A stretch of 20,410 bases of DNA, from positions 1 to 20,410 of the forward strand of contig JAKADJ010000009.1 in NCBI GenBank assembly GCA_021820645.1, read 5' to 3'. The notes under the pieces were generated by a model. That model saw only the letters and a program-made list of their open reading frames with translations. It made no database searches and was not told the origin of the DNA. The translations under genes and the position numbers were made by a program. This document shows, piece after piece, positions 7,715-13,936 of this stretch. How positions within the stretch are numbered: the stretch's first letter is position 1; each line of letters opens with the position of its first letter. The stretch comes from Bacillota bacterium (GTDB lineage Bacteria; Bacillota_E; Sulfobacillia; Sulfobacillales; Sulfobacillaceae).

Positions 7715-7729
7715 GGTGGAAGCTATAAT
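7701..7729 (+). promoter_or_regulatory. Internal promoter for fabG-acpP-fabF-rnc
   Basis: TTGAAC (7701-7706) and a perfect TATAAT (7724-7729) are separated by 17 bases. The -35 box is inside the end of fabD. The bases from the -10 box on (TATAATAGCAAC, 7724-7735) are identical to those of the DUF177-rpmF promoter. A leader of about 56 bases would precede the fabG GTG. It would allow acpP and downstream genes to be expressed when the FapR-controlled promoter is repressed. No FapR-like dyad was seen here. Confidence 0.75.
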
Positions 7730-7791
7730 AGCAACGAATTGGGGTCCAAGACGCGCAACCATGCAAACTAAGGCGACTTTGAGGTGAAACA

Positions 7792-8547
7792 GTGGGCGCA
7801 GCGATACAGACTGAGGAAACACGGGTGGCGCTCATTACGGGAGGATCCCGCGGGATTGGTAAGGCTATTACCACGAAACTGGTCGCCGAAGGAATCCGAG
7901 TTGTCATTAACTACTTGGGTAATCAGCAACGAGCCGAGGAGCTTGCAGACCAGTTGCGGCAATCTGGTGGCATTGTGATGTTGGCCCAAGGAGACATCAG
8001 TGATCCCGCCGTAGCGCAGTCTCTGGTGGACAATGTGGTCCGTGAATGGGGTCGTCTCGATATCTTGGTCAACAATGCCGGGATTACGCGTGACAACTTA
8101 TTGCTGCGCATGCGGCCCGAAGAATGGGATGCCGTTTTGGCGACTAATTTGACTGGGATGTTTGCTTGTAGCAAAGCGGCATTGCGTAGCATGATTAAGC
8201 ACCGCTTCGGGCGTATTGTGAACATTTCCTCGATTGCCGGGATAATGGGAAATCCGGGGCAAACTAATTACGCGGCCTCCAAGGCAGGAATGATTGGCTT
8301 TTCGAGGGCGTTGGCTCGAGAAGTCGCCTCGCGAAACATCACTGTAAATGTGGTGGCGCCGGGCTTGGTCACAACGGAATTGACTGAAGGGATGACAAAA
8401 TCAGCGTATGATGGACTTTTGGCCCAAGTTCCCTTGGGACGTGCGGCAGAGCCCCGCGAAATTGCGGAGGCGGTATGGTTCCTAATCGAATCCGACTACA
8501 TCACCGGGCAGACCCTGGTGGTGGATGGCGGACTTGTGATGGACTAA
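7792..8547 (+). CDS. fabG: 3-oxoacyl-ACP reductase
   Basis: This 251-residue short-chain dehydrogenase performs the NADPH-dependent first reduction of each elongation cycle. The cofactor motif TGGSRGIG is at 16-23, NNAG at 94-97, and the catalytic residues are Ser147, Tyr160 and Lys164 with the family's 13- and 4-residue spacing. The C-terminus ([14 protein letters not shown]) is typical. The GTG at 7792 lies five bases after GAGGTG (7781-7786). It adds a tail of about ten residues before the first strand, slightly longer than E. coli FabG; no other start has a comparable site. It is the first gene after the internal promoter. Confidence 0.97.
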   Translation: MGAAIQTEETRVALITGGSRGIGKAITTKLVAEGIRVVINYLGNQQRAEELADQLRQSGGIVMLAQGDISDPAVAQSLVDNVVREWGRLDILVNNAGITRDNLLLRMRPEEWDAVLATNLTGMFACSKAALRSMIKHRFGRIVNISSIAGIMGNPGQTNYAASKAGMIGFSRALAREVASRNITVNVVAPGLVTTELTEGMTKSAYDGLLAQVPLGRAAEPREIAEAVWFLIESDYITGQTLVVDGGLVMD

Positions 8548-8569
8548 TTCCTGTGGAGGTGTAGTAATC

Positions 8570-8812
8570 GTGGCAAACAAGGAACAGGTTTTTGATAAGG
8601 TTCGGCAAATTATTGTGGACCAACTAGGAGTAGATGAAGAAGAGGTTACCAGTGAGGCATCGTTCATCGACGATTTGGGGGCGGACTCGCTCGATATTGT
8701 GGAACTCATCATGGCGTTGGAGGAAGAATTTGGTCTGGAAATTCCGGACGATGAGGCCGAAAAGATTAGTACAGTGAGTGATGCCGTGGAATACATACGG
8801 GAAAATGCCTAA
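8570..8812 (+). CDS. acpP: Acyl carrier protein
   Basis: This 80-residue acidic protein carries the [11 protein letters not shown] motif, with Ser40 as the attachment site of 4'-phosphopantetheine. The flanking helices (ASFIDDLG before and [18 protein letters not shown] after) are standard. It carries the growing acyl chain between FabD, FabH, FabG and FabF. The GTG start is nine bases after GGAGGT (8555-8560), and the gene is 22 bases downstream of fabG. Confidence 0.98.
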   Translation: MANKEQVFDKVRQIIVDQLGVDEEEVTSEASFIDDLGADSLDIVELIMALEEEFGLEIPDDEAEKISTVSDAVEYIRENA

Positions 8813-8873
8813 TTCCCCCTTGGATTCCTCGTGGGAAAGCTAAGCTGGGATGATCAAAGGAGGTAAACCACCC

Positions 8874-10106
8874 GTGCAAAGAGTTGTGGTCACCGGGATG
8901 GGCGTAGTGTCTCCAGTGGGTCATGGGCTGGACGCGTTTTGGCAAGGAATTACCAAGGGACCGAGTAGTGTGGCCGCGGTAACACATTTTGATGTGACGG
9001 ACTATCCGACGAAAATTGCGGCAGAAGTCCGCGATTTTGACCCCTTACAATATTTTGATCGTAAGGATGTACGGCACGCGGATCGCTTTGTGCAATTGGC
9101 GATGGCTGCGGCTACCGATGCGGTTGAGGATTCGGGAACGACGCACTTTGATCCAGAACGGACCGGCGTAGCGTTCGGTACTGGGATTGGCGGACTCGGG
9201 ACTCTTACGGAACAGTTTGATGTGTTGCGGGATCGGGGACCGAGTCGGGTGAGCCCGTTCCTCATTCCTAAGATGATCGCCAACATGGCTGGCGGACAAA
9301 TTGCTATGCGCTTTAACCTTCAGGGCCCTAATGTAGCCTTGGTGACTGCATGCGCATCGTCAGGCAATGCCGTTGGTGATGCCTATCGGACCATCCAACA
9401 TGGAGAAGCCGACGTGATGCTGACGGGGGGATCGGAAGCGGTCATCATTCCGATTGCATTTGCCGGATTTTGTTCCATGAAGGCCATGTCGACTCGCAAC
9501 GATGACCCCGTGCGTGCGAGCCGACCGTTTGACCGGGACCGGGATGGCTTTGTGATGGGGGAAGGTGCCGGGTTTTTGGTGTTTGAGAGCCTATCTCATG
9601 CCCAAGCCCGGGGGGCACGCATCTATGCCGAAATTGTTGGGTATGGTCGGTCCGCTGACGCTTATCACATGGTGGAGCCTCACCCCGAAGGTAATGGGGC
9701 GGCGCAGGCAATGCAACGGGCGCTGCACGATGCCGGTATTGATCCCGGTGCGATTGATTACATTAATGCGCATGGGACCTCGACTCCCAAGGGCGATGCT
9801 GCGGAAACACTGGCTATTAAGCGTGTATTTGGCGACCATGCCTTTGCGTTAGGGGTTTCCTCGACCAAATCCGCTACGGGACATCTTCTAGGCGCAGCGG
9901 GGGCTGTGGAACTTATTGCATCCATCTTAGCTCTTAAGCATCAAACCATGCCGCCTACGCTGAACCTAGAGGCACCTAGTGAGGATTGTGACTTAGATTA
10001 TGTGCCCTTAGTACCGAAGCCTGCCCGGCTTCGGACCGTGATGTCCAATGCCTTTGGTTTTGGAGGACAAAATGCCAGCCTCATTGCCGAGGAATTTGTG
10101 TCATGA
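8874..10106 (+). CDS. fabF: 3-oxoacyl-ACP synthase II (elongation condensing enzyme)
   Basis: Read from the GTG at 8874 this is a 410-residue enzyme, close to E. coli FabF (413). The catalytic residues are Cys160 in VTACASSGNA, His300 in INAHGTSTP, and Lys332/His337 in STKSATGHLLGA. It condenses acyl-ACP with malonyl-ACP in chain elongation. I prefer the GTG over the upstream ATG at 8850 because the best ribosome binding site of the region, AAAGGAGGT (8856-8864), lies between them, nine bases before the GTG. The GTG also gives the usual N-terminus MQRVVVTGMGVVSP. The end overlaps the rnc start (ATGA). Confidence 0.97.
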   Translation: MQRVVVTGMGVVSPVGHGLDAFWQGITKGPSSVAAVTHFDVTDYPTKIAAEVRDFDPLQYFDRKDVRHADRFVQLAMAAATDAVEDSGTTHFDPERTGVAFGTGIGGLGTLTEQFDVLRDRGPSRVSPFLIPKMIANMAGGQIAMRFNLQGPNVALVTACASSGNAVGDAYRTIQHGEADVMLTGGSEAVIIPIAFAGFCSMKAMSTRNDDPVRASRPFDRDRDGFVMGEGAGFLVFESLSHAQARGARIYAEIVGYGRSADAYHMVEPHPEGNGAAQAMQRALHDAGIDPGAIDYINAHGTSTPKGDAAETLAIKRVFGDHAFALGVSSTKSATGHLLGAAGAVELIASILALKHQTMPPTLNLEAPSEDCDLDYVPLVPKPARLRTVMSNAFGFGGQNASLIAEEFVS

Positions 10107-10807
10107 GTGAAGGGGGTTTGGAAGGATGGGTGGCACGCCCGGATCTGTTGCGGCAGGCGCTTACCCATTCTTCGTACGCGAACGAAGGCGTTCGTAAGGA
10201 AGTTCACAATGAGCGGCTAGAATTTCTAGGCGATTCGGTGTTGCAACTCGTGGTTACGGAGTGGCTTTTCACGAACAATCCGAACTGGACTGAGGGCCAG
10301 TTGAGCCAAGGCCGGGCGGCTATTGTGTGCGAGGCGACCTTGGCGGAAGCGGCCATTAGCTTGGAATTGGGTGGTCGCCTCCGTGTAGGTCGTGGGGAGG
10401 AACGGAGTGGAGGTCGCCAAAAGCCTTCGCTTTTGGCTGATGCGATGGAAGCCGTGATTGGGGCCATATATCTTGATGGGGGATTGCAGACGGCCACGCG
10501 ATTTGTTTTGCAAACGTTGCAGTTCGCTCTCAACGGGGTCGAGGGACGTGATACGGGTCGGGATCATAAAACCGCGCTGAACGAATGGCTCCGCCGGCGG
10601 GGTGAGGAACCTAGTTATGAGGTAATCGGGGCGTTCGGACCGGATCATGCGAAAACCTTCGAAGTCAGAGTCTCGGTATCGGGTGTCGAACTGGCGACGG
10701 CACTGGGGCGTAGTAAAAAAGAGGCGGAGCAACTAAGCGCTAAAGAAGCCTTGAAACATTTACATCTGAACGACGTGACCGATCCTTCGTCGATCCTGCC
10801 TTCATAA
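10103..10807 (+). CDS. rnc: Ribonuclease III
   Basis: This 234-residue enzyme cleaves double-stranded RNA in rRNA maturation and mRNA turnover. The catalytic domain carries the signature HNERLEFLGDSVL with Glu40 and Asp44, and the second acidic pair Asp113/Glu116 in LLADAMEAVIGAIYLDGG. The C-terminal double-stranded RNA-binding domain starts near residue 154 (DHKTALNEWLRRRG) and ends with the GRSKKEAEQLSAKEAL segment. The ATG overlaps the fabF stop, so it is the last gene of the fatty-acid transcript, and a strong terminator follows. In many Firmicutes smc comes directly after rnc; here smc lies 7.1 kb away. Confidence 0.97.
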   Translation: MSEGGLEGWVARPDLLRQALTHSSYANEGVRKEVHNERLEFLGDSVLQLVVTEWLFTNNPNWTEGQLSQGRAAIVCEATLAEAAISLELGGRLRVGRGEERSGGRQKPSLLADAMEAVIGAIYLDGGLQTATRFVLQTLQFALNGVEGRDTGRDHKTALNEWLRRRGEEPSYEVIGAFGPDHAKTFEVRVSVSGVELATALGRSKKEAEQLSAKEALKHLHLNDVTDPSSILPS

Positions 10808-10828
10808 GGCACAACCAGTCCGATAGAA

Positions 10829-10862
10829 AGCCCCCGTCAGTCTTTTGACGGGGGCTATTTCT
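10829..10862 (+). terminator. Intrinsic terminator after rnc
   Basis: The arms AGCCCCCGTCA (10829-10839) and TGACGGGGGCT (10846-10856) pair perfectly over eleven bases around a six-base loop. A short T-rich stretch (ATTTCTT) follows. It closes the fapR-to-rnc unit. Confidence 0.9.
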
Positions 10863-10883
10863 TGTACGATCGGAGCGGCCGGT

Positions 10884-10909
10884 TGGACTTGTGTCAAGTC
10901 CATGGACAC
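10884..10909. repeat. Overlapping dyad symmetries, possible insertion-element end
   Basis: TGGACTTG (10884-10891) and CAAGTCCA (10895-10902) form an eight-base inverted repeat with a three-base gap. Overlapping it are a perfect palindrome GTCCATGGAC (10898-10907) and a second pair GTGTC/GACAC (10891-10895, 10905-10909). The structures exclude each other. The site lies about 150 bases beyond the stop of the transposase remnant, where an insertion-sequence end would be expected. No matching copy was seen on the other side. Confidence 0.45.
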
Positions 10910-11050
10910 TTGAAATTCGCGGCAATGTCAAACCACTGCAACCGGTTCTATCCTTTGGGAGCGAGGGGGATTAGCGCTGTCCGCAGGCCGCCCCGCCAAG
11001 GCTCCCCCATGGGCGGCTTACGCGACCCTAGACCGAGCCCACCCCGGACC

Positions 11051-11200
11051 TCATAGCCTTTGGCTTGGCCCCAAGGATGACGTAGGGACCATTCCGGCGG
11101 TCAACACCGGATGCGGGGTTAGGTAGCCCAGAACACTATGCACCCGTTGCCGGTTATACCAGACTTCAATGTATGGCCAGCCCCGCGAATGGTGTGTAGT
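11051..11200 (-). pseudogene. Remnant of an IS3-family transposase (C-terminal tail)
   Basis: On the minus strand a 49-codon open segment lies between a TGA at 11201-11203 and a TGA at 11051-11053. Its middle reads WPYIEVWYNRQRVHSVLGYL, matching the conserved end of the IS3/IS150-type OrfB integrase domain (the YIE-x-YNRxRxHSxLGY pattern just after the catalytic Glu). The rest of the transposase is missing upstream. After LGYLTP the sequence no longer resembles the family, which suggests a frameshift or divergent decay. There is no start codon or ribosome binding site. It is direct evidence that a mobile element once inserted between rnc and smc. Confidence 0.75.
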
Positions 11201-11258
11201 TCAAACCCAAAGGAGACATCTACGCGACTGTTCACCCGTTCGCCGGTCGTGCGTTTCC

Positions 11259-11411
11259 ATGGCAAATATTATGGCACAAGTTGGGACCACCCGTGGCACT
11301 CTACGTGGCGTGGCTTGGCTCATAGGGCTAACGGGCTTGGTGACGATAGCTCGTCTCAAGAAAGTTGGGTCCCTCAACCTTTACCTGATAGGTGCTGTTT
11401 TCGTCGTTTAG
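11259..11411 (+). CDS. Doubtful small membrane ORF (50 residues)
   Basis: From the ATG at 11259 a 50-residue product would be mostly hydrophobic, with a segment WLIGLTGLVTIARLKKVG and a second hydrophobic stretch ending in AVFVV. It resembles a one- or two-helix membrane peptide. There is no good ribosome binding site before the ATG, and the frame remains open upstream to 11169 across the transposase remnant. The next small ORF starts 13 bases after its stop. I do not recognise it; it may be chance coding or the tail of a lost gene. Confidence 0.25.
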   Translation: MANIMAQVGTTRGTLRGVAWLIGLTGLVTIARLKKVGSLNLYLIGAVFVV

Positions 11412-11423
11412 TGTGAGGTGCAT

Positions 11424-11546
11424 ATGGCGCTTTATTGGCTTGCTATTGGAATTGTTTTGGTGACCCTAGGCTGGCGGACGGCTACCGAAAGGCAACGCAA
11501 TCCCGGGAGATGGGGCAGGATCTTACTCATCTGCCAGCGACGTTGA
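11424..11546 (+). CDS. Possible small single-pass membrane peptide (40 residues)
   Basis: An ATG at 11424 is preceded at three bases by GAGGTG (11415-11420), a real-looking though tightly spaced ribosome binding site. The product starts with a hydrophobic helix (ALYWLAIGIVLVTLGW) and continues with a strongly basic tail rich in Arg. This is the layout of many small membrane proteins, with the basic part in the cytoplasm. It points toward the end of the anti-sigma gene (convergent). No family is recognised, and no promoter was identified. Confidence 0.4.
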   Translation: MALYWLAIGIVLVTLGWRTATERQRNPGRWGRILLICQRR

Positions 11547-11606
11547 CACGAATTTCTCGTAACTCAGTCGGTCCTAGCGGATCCTCTCGAACCCATATCG
11601 TCCTAT

Positions 11607-12947
11607 CTACCGGGTTGGAACTAGCAGTTGTTTTACCATAGTGCGTGGAGGCTCTCCCAAACTCCTGAGCCCTGTCACCAAGGTGTTACGGTGCACGAAC
11701 CACGTCGTGGACCAGGTCCTTTGGTTGCGTTGAGAGGTCGCGATGCAGGTAATGGTGACGCGGTAACCTCCTCGTACTGGAATGGCGCGCGTTGTTTGAT
11801 GACCGTGCCATCGATGGCCCGCCCAATTAATCCAAGCCACGGATTCTTGCCCCGGCTTTGTTGGCCACACCGGATAGGCATCGTTCCAAGGGGATTGGGC
11901 CGCATACGCCCATTCTTGCAAGGCGCCCAATGCTTGGGATGCTGTTTTTATTGCGGTAACCGGTTTTGCAGATAGGGGTAGGGAAACAATTTTGCCGACA
12001 TTATAGGAACCCAAGGTTGGCCACTTGGTGGGTGCTTTGGCATCTGCCGCGATGGCCCATGCGATCACCGTACGGTAGACCGTCCAATGTTTTGGAATGT
12101 GGACTGTGCCGGACCAGTGGTAGGACCCATTTTTAACTGGGACAGTCACCAAAACAAAATCGGCTGGTTCTCCACTCTCTCCTCCGCCAATGCCCTTTAA
12201 TAGAGGGCTTACGGTCAGGATCACGCGATTCGTGACGAGGCCCTGTCCGTGAATGGAAACATGGGTTCCATTCACGGACACCGTCATCAGATCAGCGGGA
12301 GTCCAGAGTGGGGTGGATCCTAGCAATTGGGCCAGGTATGCCGAGTCAACGACCTCGTAGCGATGATTGCGATCAATTACAACGCGGTTTGGGTGTGGTC
12401 GATGAATCGAGAGGGTGTTCTTGGGCCTCGCTATCGTATGGTATGGCATGATGGATACCACTTGACCGGTGTTGTAAGCCAAGTAGAGGATGGGCACACT
12501 GTCTGCCGCGACTGGCGTTATAGGTAAGTGGTCGGAGACCGCAGACGTCATTTGGTTGGAGTGTAAGTTTCTGATAGGCCTAGCGGTGGCTAGAGCGTGG
12601 GAAATCTTCTCCAAACGCGTTCGGTCTTGCGGAAGCGCTGCCCGATACGACACAGTTTGGTTGTTAATCCATTTGACAACCTCTAATATGGGACGTTGGC
12701 CTACGGTGGTTGGCGCAGGGGGGCGTAATAGTCCCAAAGCGGTGAACATCCCCCCGATCAAAAAGGCCGCGGCCGTAAATTTCCATGTGACAGGACGCCT
12801 CAATGACGTAGTCGACTGAAGACGAACTTTAGTGACGGTATCCCACTGTTCTCGGTCAAACCGCCCATAGGGATTGAGTTTGGGCGGCCCATAACGGTGC
12901 AACGCATGCCGTAGGTCCTTTTCTTTGAAGTCATGGTATTGATCCAT
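11607..12947 (-). CDS. Probable anti-sigma factor: single-pass membrane protein with large external domain
   Basis: This 446-residue protein starts one base after the stop of the ECF sigma gene; the ATG at 12947 has GGAGG (12957-12961) nine bases upstream. The frame is open further upstream (to 13112), but that part overlaps the sigma gene. Residues 1-53 are basic and cytoplasmic, 56-74 form one transmembrane helix, and about 370 residues lie outside. The external part has no motif I can name with certainty; a strand-rich stretch at about 240-350 (VSVNGTHVSIHGQG, then GSYHWSGTVHIP) could be an Ig-like fold. The short N-terminus lacks the His-x3-Cys-x2-Cys motif of zinc anti-sigma factors. The call rests on position and topology, since ECF genes are commonly followed by their membrane-bound anti-sigma gene. 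It could instead be another sigma-controlled envelope protein. Confidence 0.6.
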   Translation of the reverse strand: MDQYHDFKEKDLRHALHRYGPPKLNPYGRFDREQWDTVTKVRLQSTTSLRRPVTWKFTAAAFLIGGMFTALGLLRPPAPTTVGQRPILEVVKWINNQTVSYRAALPQDRTRLEKISHALATARPIRNLHSNQMTSAVSDHLPITPVAADSVPILYLAYNTGQVVSIMPYHTIARPKNTLSIHRPHPNRVVIDRNHRYEVVDSAYLAQLLGSTPLWTPADLMTVSVNGTHVSIHGQGLVTNRVILTVSPLLKGIGGGESGEPADFVLVTVPVKNGSYHWSGTVHIPKHWTVYRTVIAWAIAADAKAPTKWPTLGSYNVGKIVSLPLSAKPVTAIKTASQALGALQEWAYAAQSPWNDAYPVWPTKPGQESVAWINWAGHRWHGHQTTRAIPVRGGYRVTITCIATSQRNQRTWSTTWFVHRNTLVTGLRSLGEPPRTMVKQLLVPTR

Positions 12948-12948
12948 C

Positions 12949-13434
12949 CTAGGATTCCTCCCATAGTCGTGCAAATCGTTTGCGAGCCCGTAAGAGACGA
13001 GTGCGAACCCATGAAGATTTTCGGCCGAGCGCCTGGGCAATTTCATTATTGGAATAATCGGCGTAGTAAAAAAGCCATAAGCACTGCCTATCCATAGAAT
13101 CCATGCGATCAATTACATCGCGGACGAGTATCTGTAAACCTTCCTGGTCGGTAGCCATGACCGCCTGATCATCCCAAGGGACAAAGAGCGCCCGCTTTCG
13201 TCGTCGAGCCTCATCCCTAAAAAGGTTGCGGGCCACCGTAAAGAGCCATCCAGGGTGGACCGTGCTCCGTTGCGATTGATCTATCTGATATAGCCGTAAA
13301 AAGGTCTCTTGGGCGATATCTTGTGCCCAAGGCCAGTCTCCCGTGTACGTATAGGCAAACTGCGTCACCCGGTCACCCCATGCGTCGATCCATTCATTAA
13401 TCCACGCGTCTTTCTGCATGACGTCATTCGTCAT
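12949..13434 (-). CDS. ECF-type RNA polymerase sigma factor
   Basis: This 161-residue protein has the two domains of an extracytoplasmic-function sigma factor. Region 2 spans about 22-81, with AQDIAQETFLRLYQ and WLFTVARNLFRDEARRRKR. Region 4 spans about 108-158, with the helix-turn-helix YSNNEIAQALGRKSSWVRTRLLRARKRF. Such factors redirect RNA polymerase to a few promoters in answer to envelope or other outside signals. The ATG at 13434 is preferred because AAGGTG lies nine bases upstream; a GTG at 13446 is an alternative start adding four residues. It is followed by the putative anti-sigma gene. I could not define its own promoter with confidence. Confidence 0.93.
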   Translation of the reverse strand: MTNDVMQKDAWINEWIDAWGDRVTQFAYTYTGDWPWAQDIAQETFLRLYQIDQSQRSTVHPGWLFTVARNLFRDEARRRKRALFVPWDDQAVMATDQEGLQILVRDVIDRMDSMDRQCLWLFYYADYSNNEIAQALGRKSSWVRTRLLRARKRFARLWEES

Positions 13435-13573
13435 TCCATCACACACCTTCAGTCGAGTAACGAACCACAGGCGGATGATGTGTCACATGAGAAGAAATTT
13501 TCTGATCCAGTTGCCATTTTTATTGGAAAGCATGGCTTTCAGAACCCGGTAGAACGCGAGAAAAAATGGGACC

Positions 13574-13593
13574 TCGCCGCTTTGTCGCGGCGA
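13574..13593 (-). terminator. Weak terminator-like hairpin
   Basis: TCGCCGC (13574-13580) and GCGGCGA (13587-13593) form a seven-base stem with a six-base loop. Read on the minus strand, six Ts follow after a seven-base gap, which is too far for a standard intrinsic terminator. It may still stop transcripts running toward the sigma gene. Confidence 0.35.
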
Positions 13594-13830
13594 AAGTGAT
13601 GGCATCATGGTGGGCGATCGAACAGAAAGTCGGTGAGTAGGGGGCGCATTGAGGTGAACGCTTGTTGATTCTAATGCGTAAAGAGGGCATCACGGCCATA
13701 TGTAAGACAAGCGCCTGGTCTATCGATCCCCAATCTATTCGAAGTGACGGTCGCCCAATGACATGATTTTTAGATCAATGTAGAACCATAGGACACAATG
13801 ATAGACGGCCCGCTATGGTTATCGCTTCAT

Positions 13831-13863
13831 AGGATAAGCCCGGGATTTTCCCGGGCTTATCCT
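13831..13863. repeat. Perfect 14-base inverted repeat downstream of the PBP gene
   Basis: AGGATAAGCCCGGG (13831-13844) and CCCGGGCTTATCCT (13850-13863) pair perfectly around ATTTT. Neither strand has a T tract after the stem, so it is not a canonical terminator. It lies 74 bases beyond the PBP stop and probably stabilises or ends that transcript. Confidence 0.7.
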
Positions 13864-13889
13864 GGAGTTGTACGGCTCTGTGAGAGGTC

Positions 13890-13906
13890 GGGGGCGAGAC
13901 GCCCCC
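13890..13906. repeat. GC-rich hairpin just after the PBP stop
   Basis: GGGGGCG (13890-13896) and CGCCCCC (13900-13906) form a seven-base, all-GC stem with a three-base loop, 30 bases after the PBP stop on the minus strand. No T tract follows. Together with the next hairpin it makes a two-hairpin 3' end. Confidence 0.6.
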
Positions 13907-13936
13907 TCCTACTCGATTCTATCGATCGTGGCCACC

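Larger units (their letters stand above)
10863..11606. other. Poorly coding stretch between rnc and the anti-sigma gene
   Basis: About 740 bases hold no convincing full-length gene. I see nested dyads (10884-10909), a GC-rich inverted repeat with arms GCCGCCC/GGGCGGC (10987-10993 and 11011-11017, 17-base loop), an IS3-type transposase tail on the minus strand (11051-11200), and two possible small plus-strand membrane ORFs (11259-11411 and 11424-11546). Remaining short ORFs on both strands lack ribosome binding sites and recognisable content. The picture is of a decayed insertion site. Confidence 0.6.
13435..13936. other. Hairpin-rich gap between the PBP gene and the sigma gene
   Basis: About 500 bases hold no supported gene. 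The left part should carry the promoter of the minus-strand sigma gene and the right part the transcription end of the minus-strand PBP gene. Three inverted repeats are present (13574-13593, 13831-13863, 13890-13906) and are listed separately. Short ORFs here lack ribosome binding sites. Confidence 0.6.

Noticed and set aside
7761..7787. Eight-codon upstream ORF ending within the fabG ribosome binding site.
   Set aside because: It has no ribosome binding site of its own, and such short ORFs are expected by chance in a leader of this length.
8813..8873. Possible hairpin (TTCCC...GGGAA) between acpP and fabF as a terminator or attenuator.
   Set aside because: The stem is only five bases with a 15-base loop and no T tract. 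The genes read as one transcript.
10863..11606. A structured non-coding RNA (tmRNA, 6S, RNase P or SRP RNA) in the gene-poor stretch.
   Set aside because: None of the conserved cores of these RNAs could be recognised, and the dyads there are better explained as an insertion-element scar.
12948..13112. Extension of the anti-sigma frame upstream to 13112, giving a 501-residue product.
   Set aside because: The extra 55 residues overlap the sigma gene in another frame and lack a ribosome binding site. The ATG at 12947 follows GGAGG and sits one base after the sigma stop.
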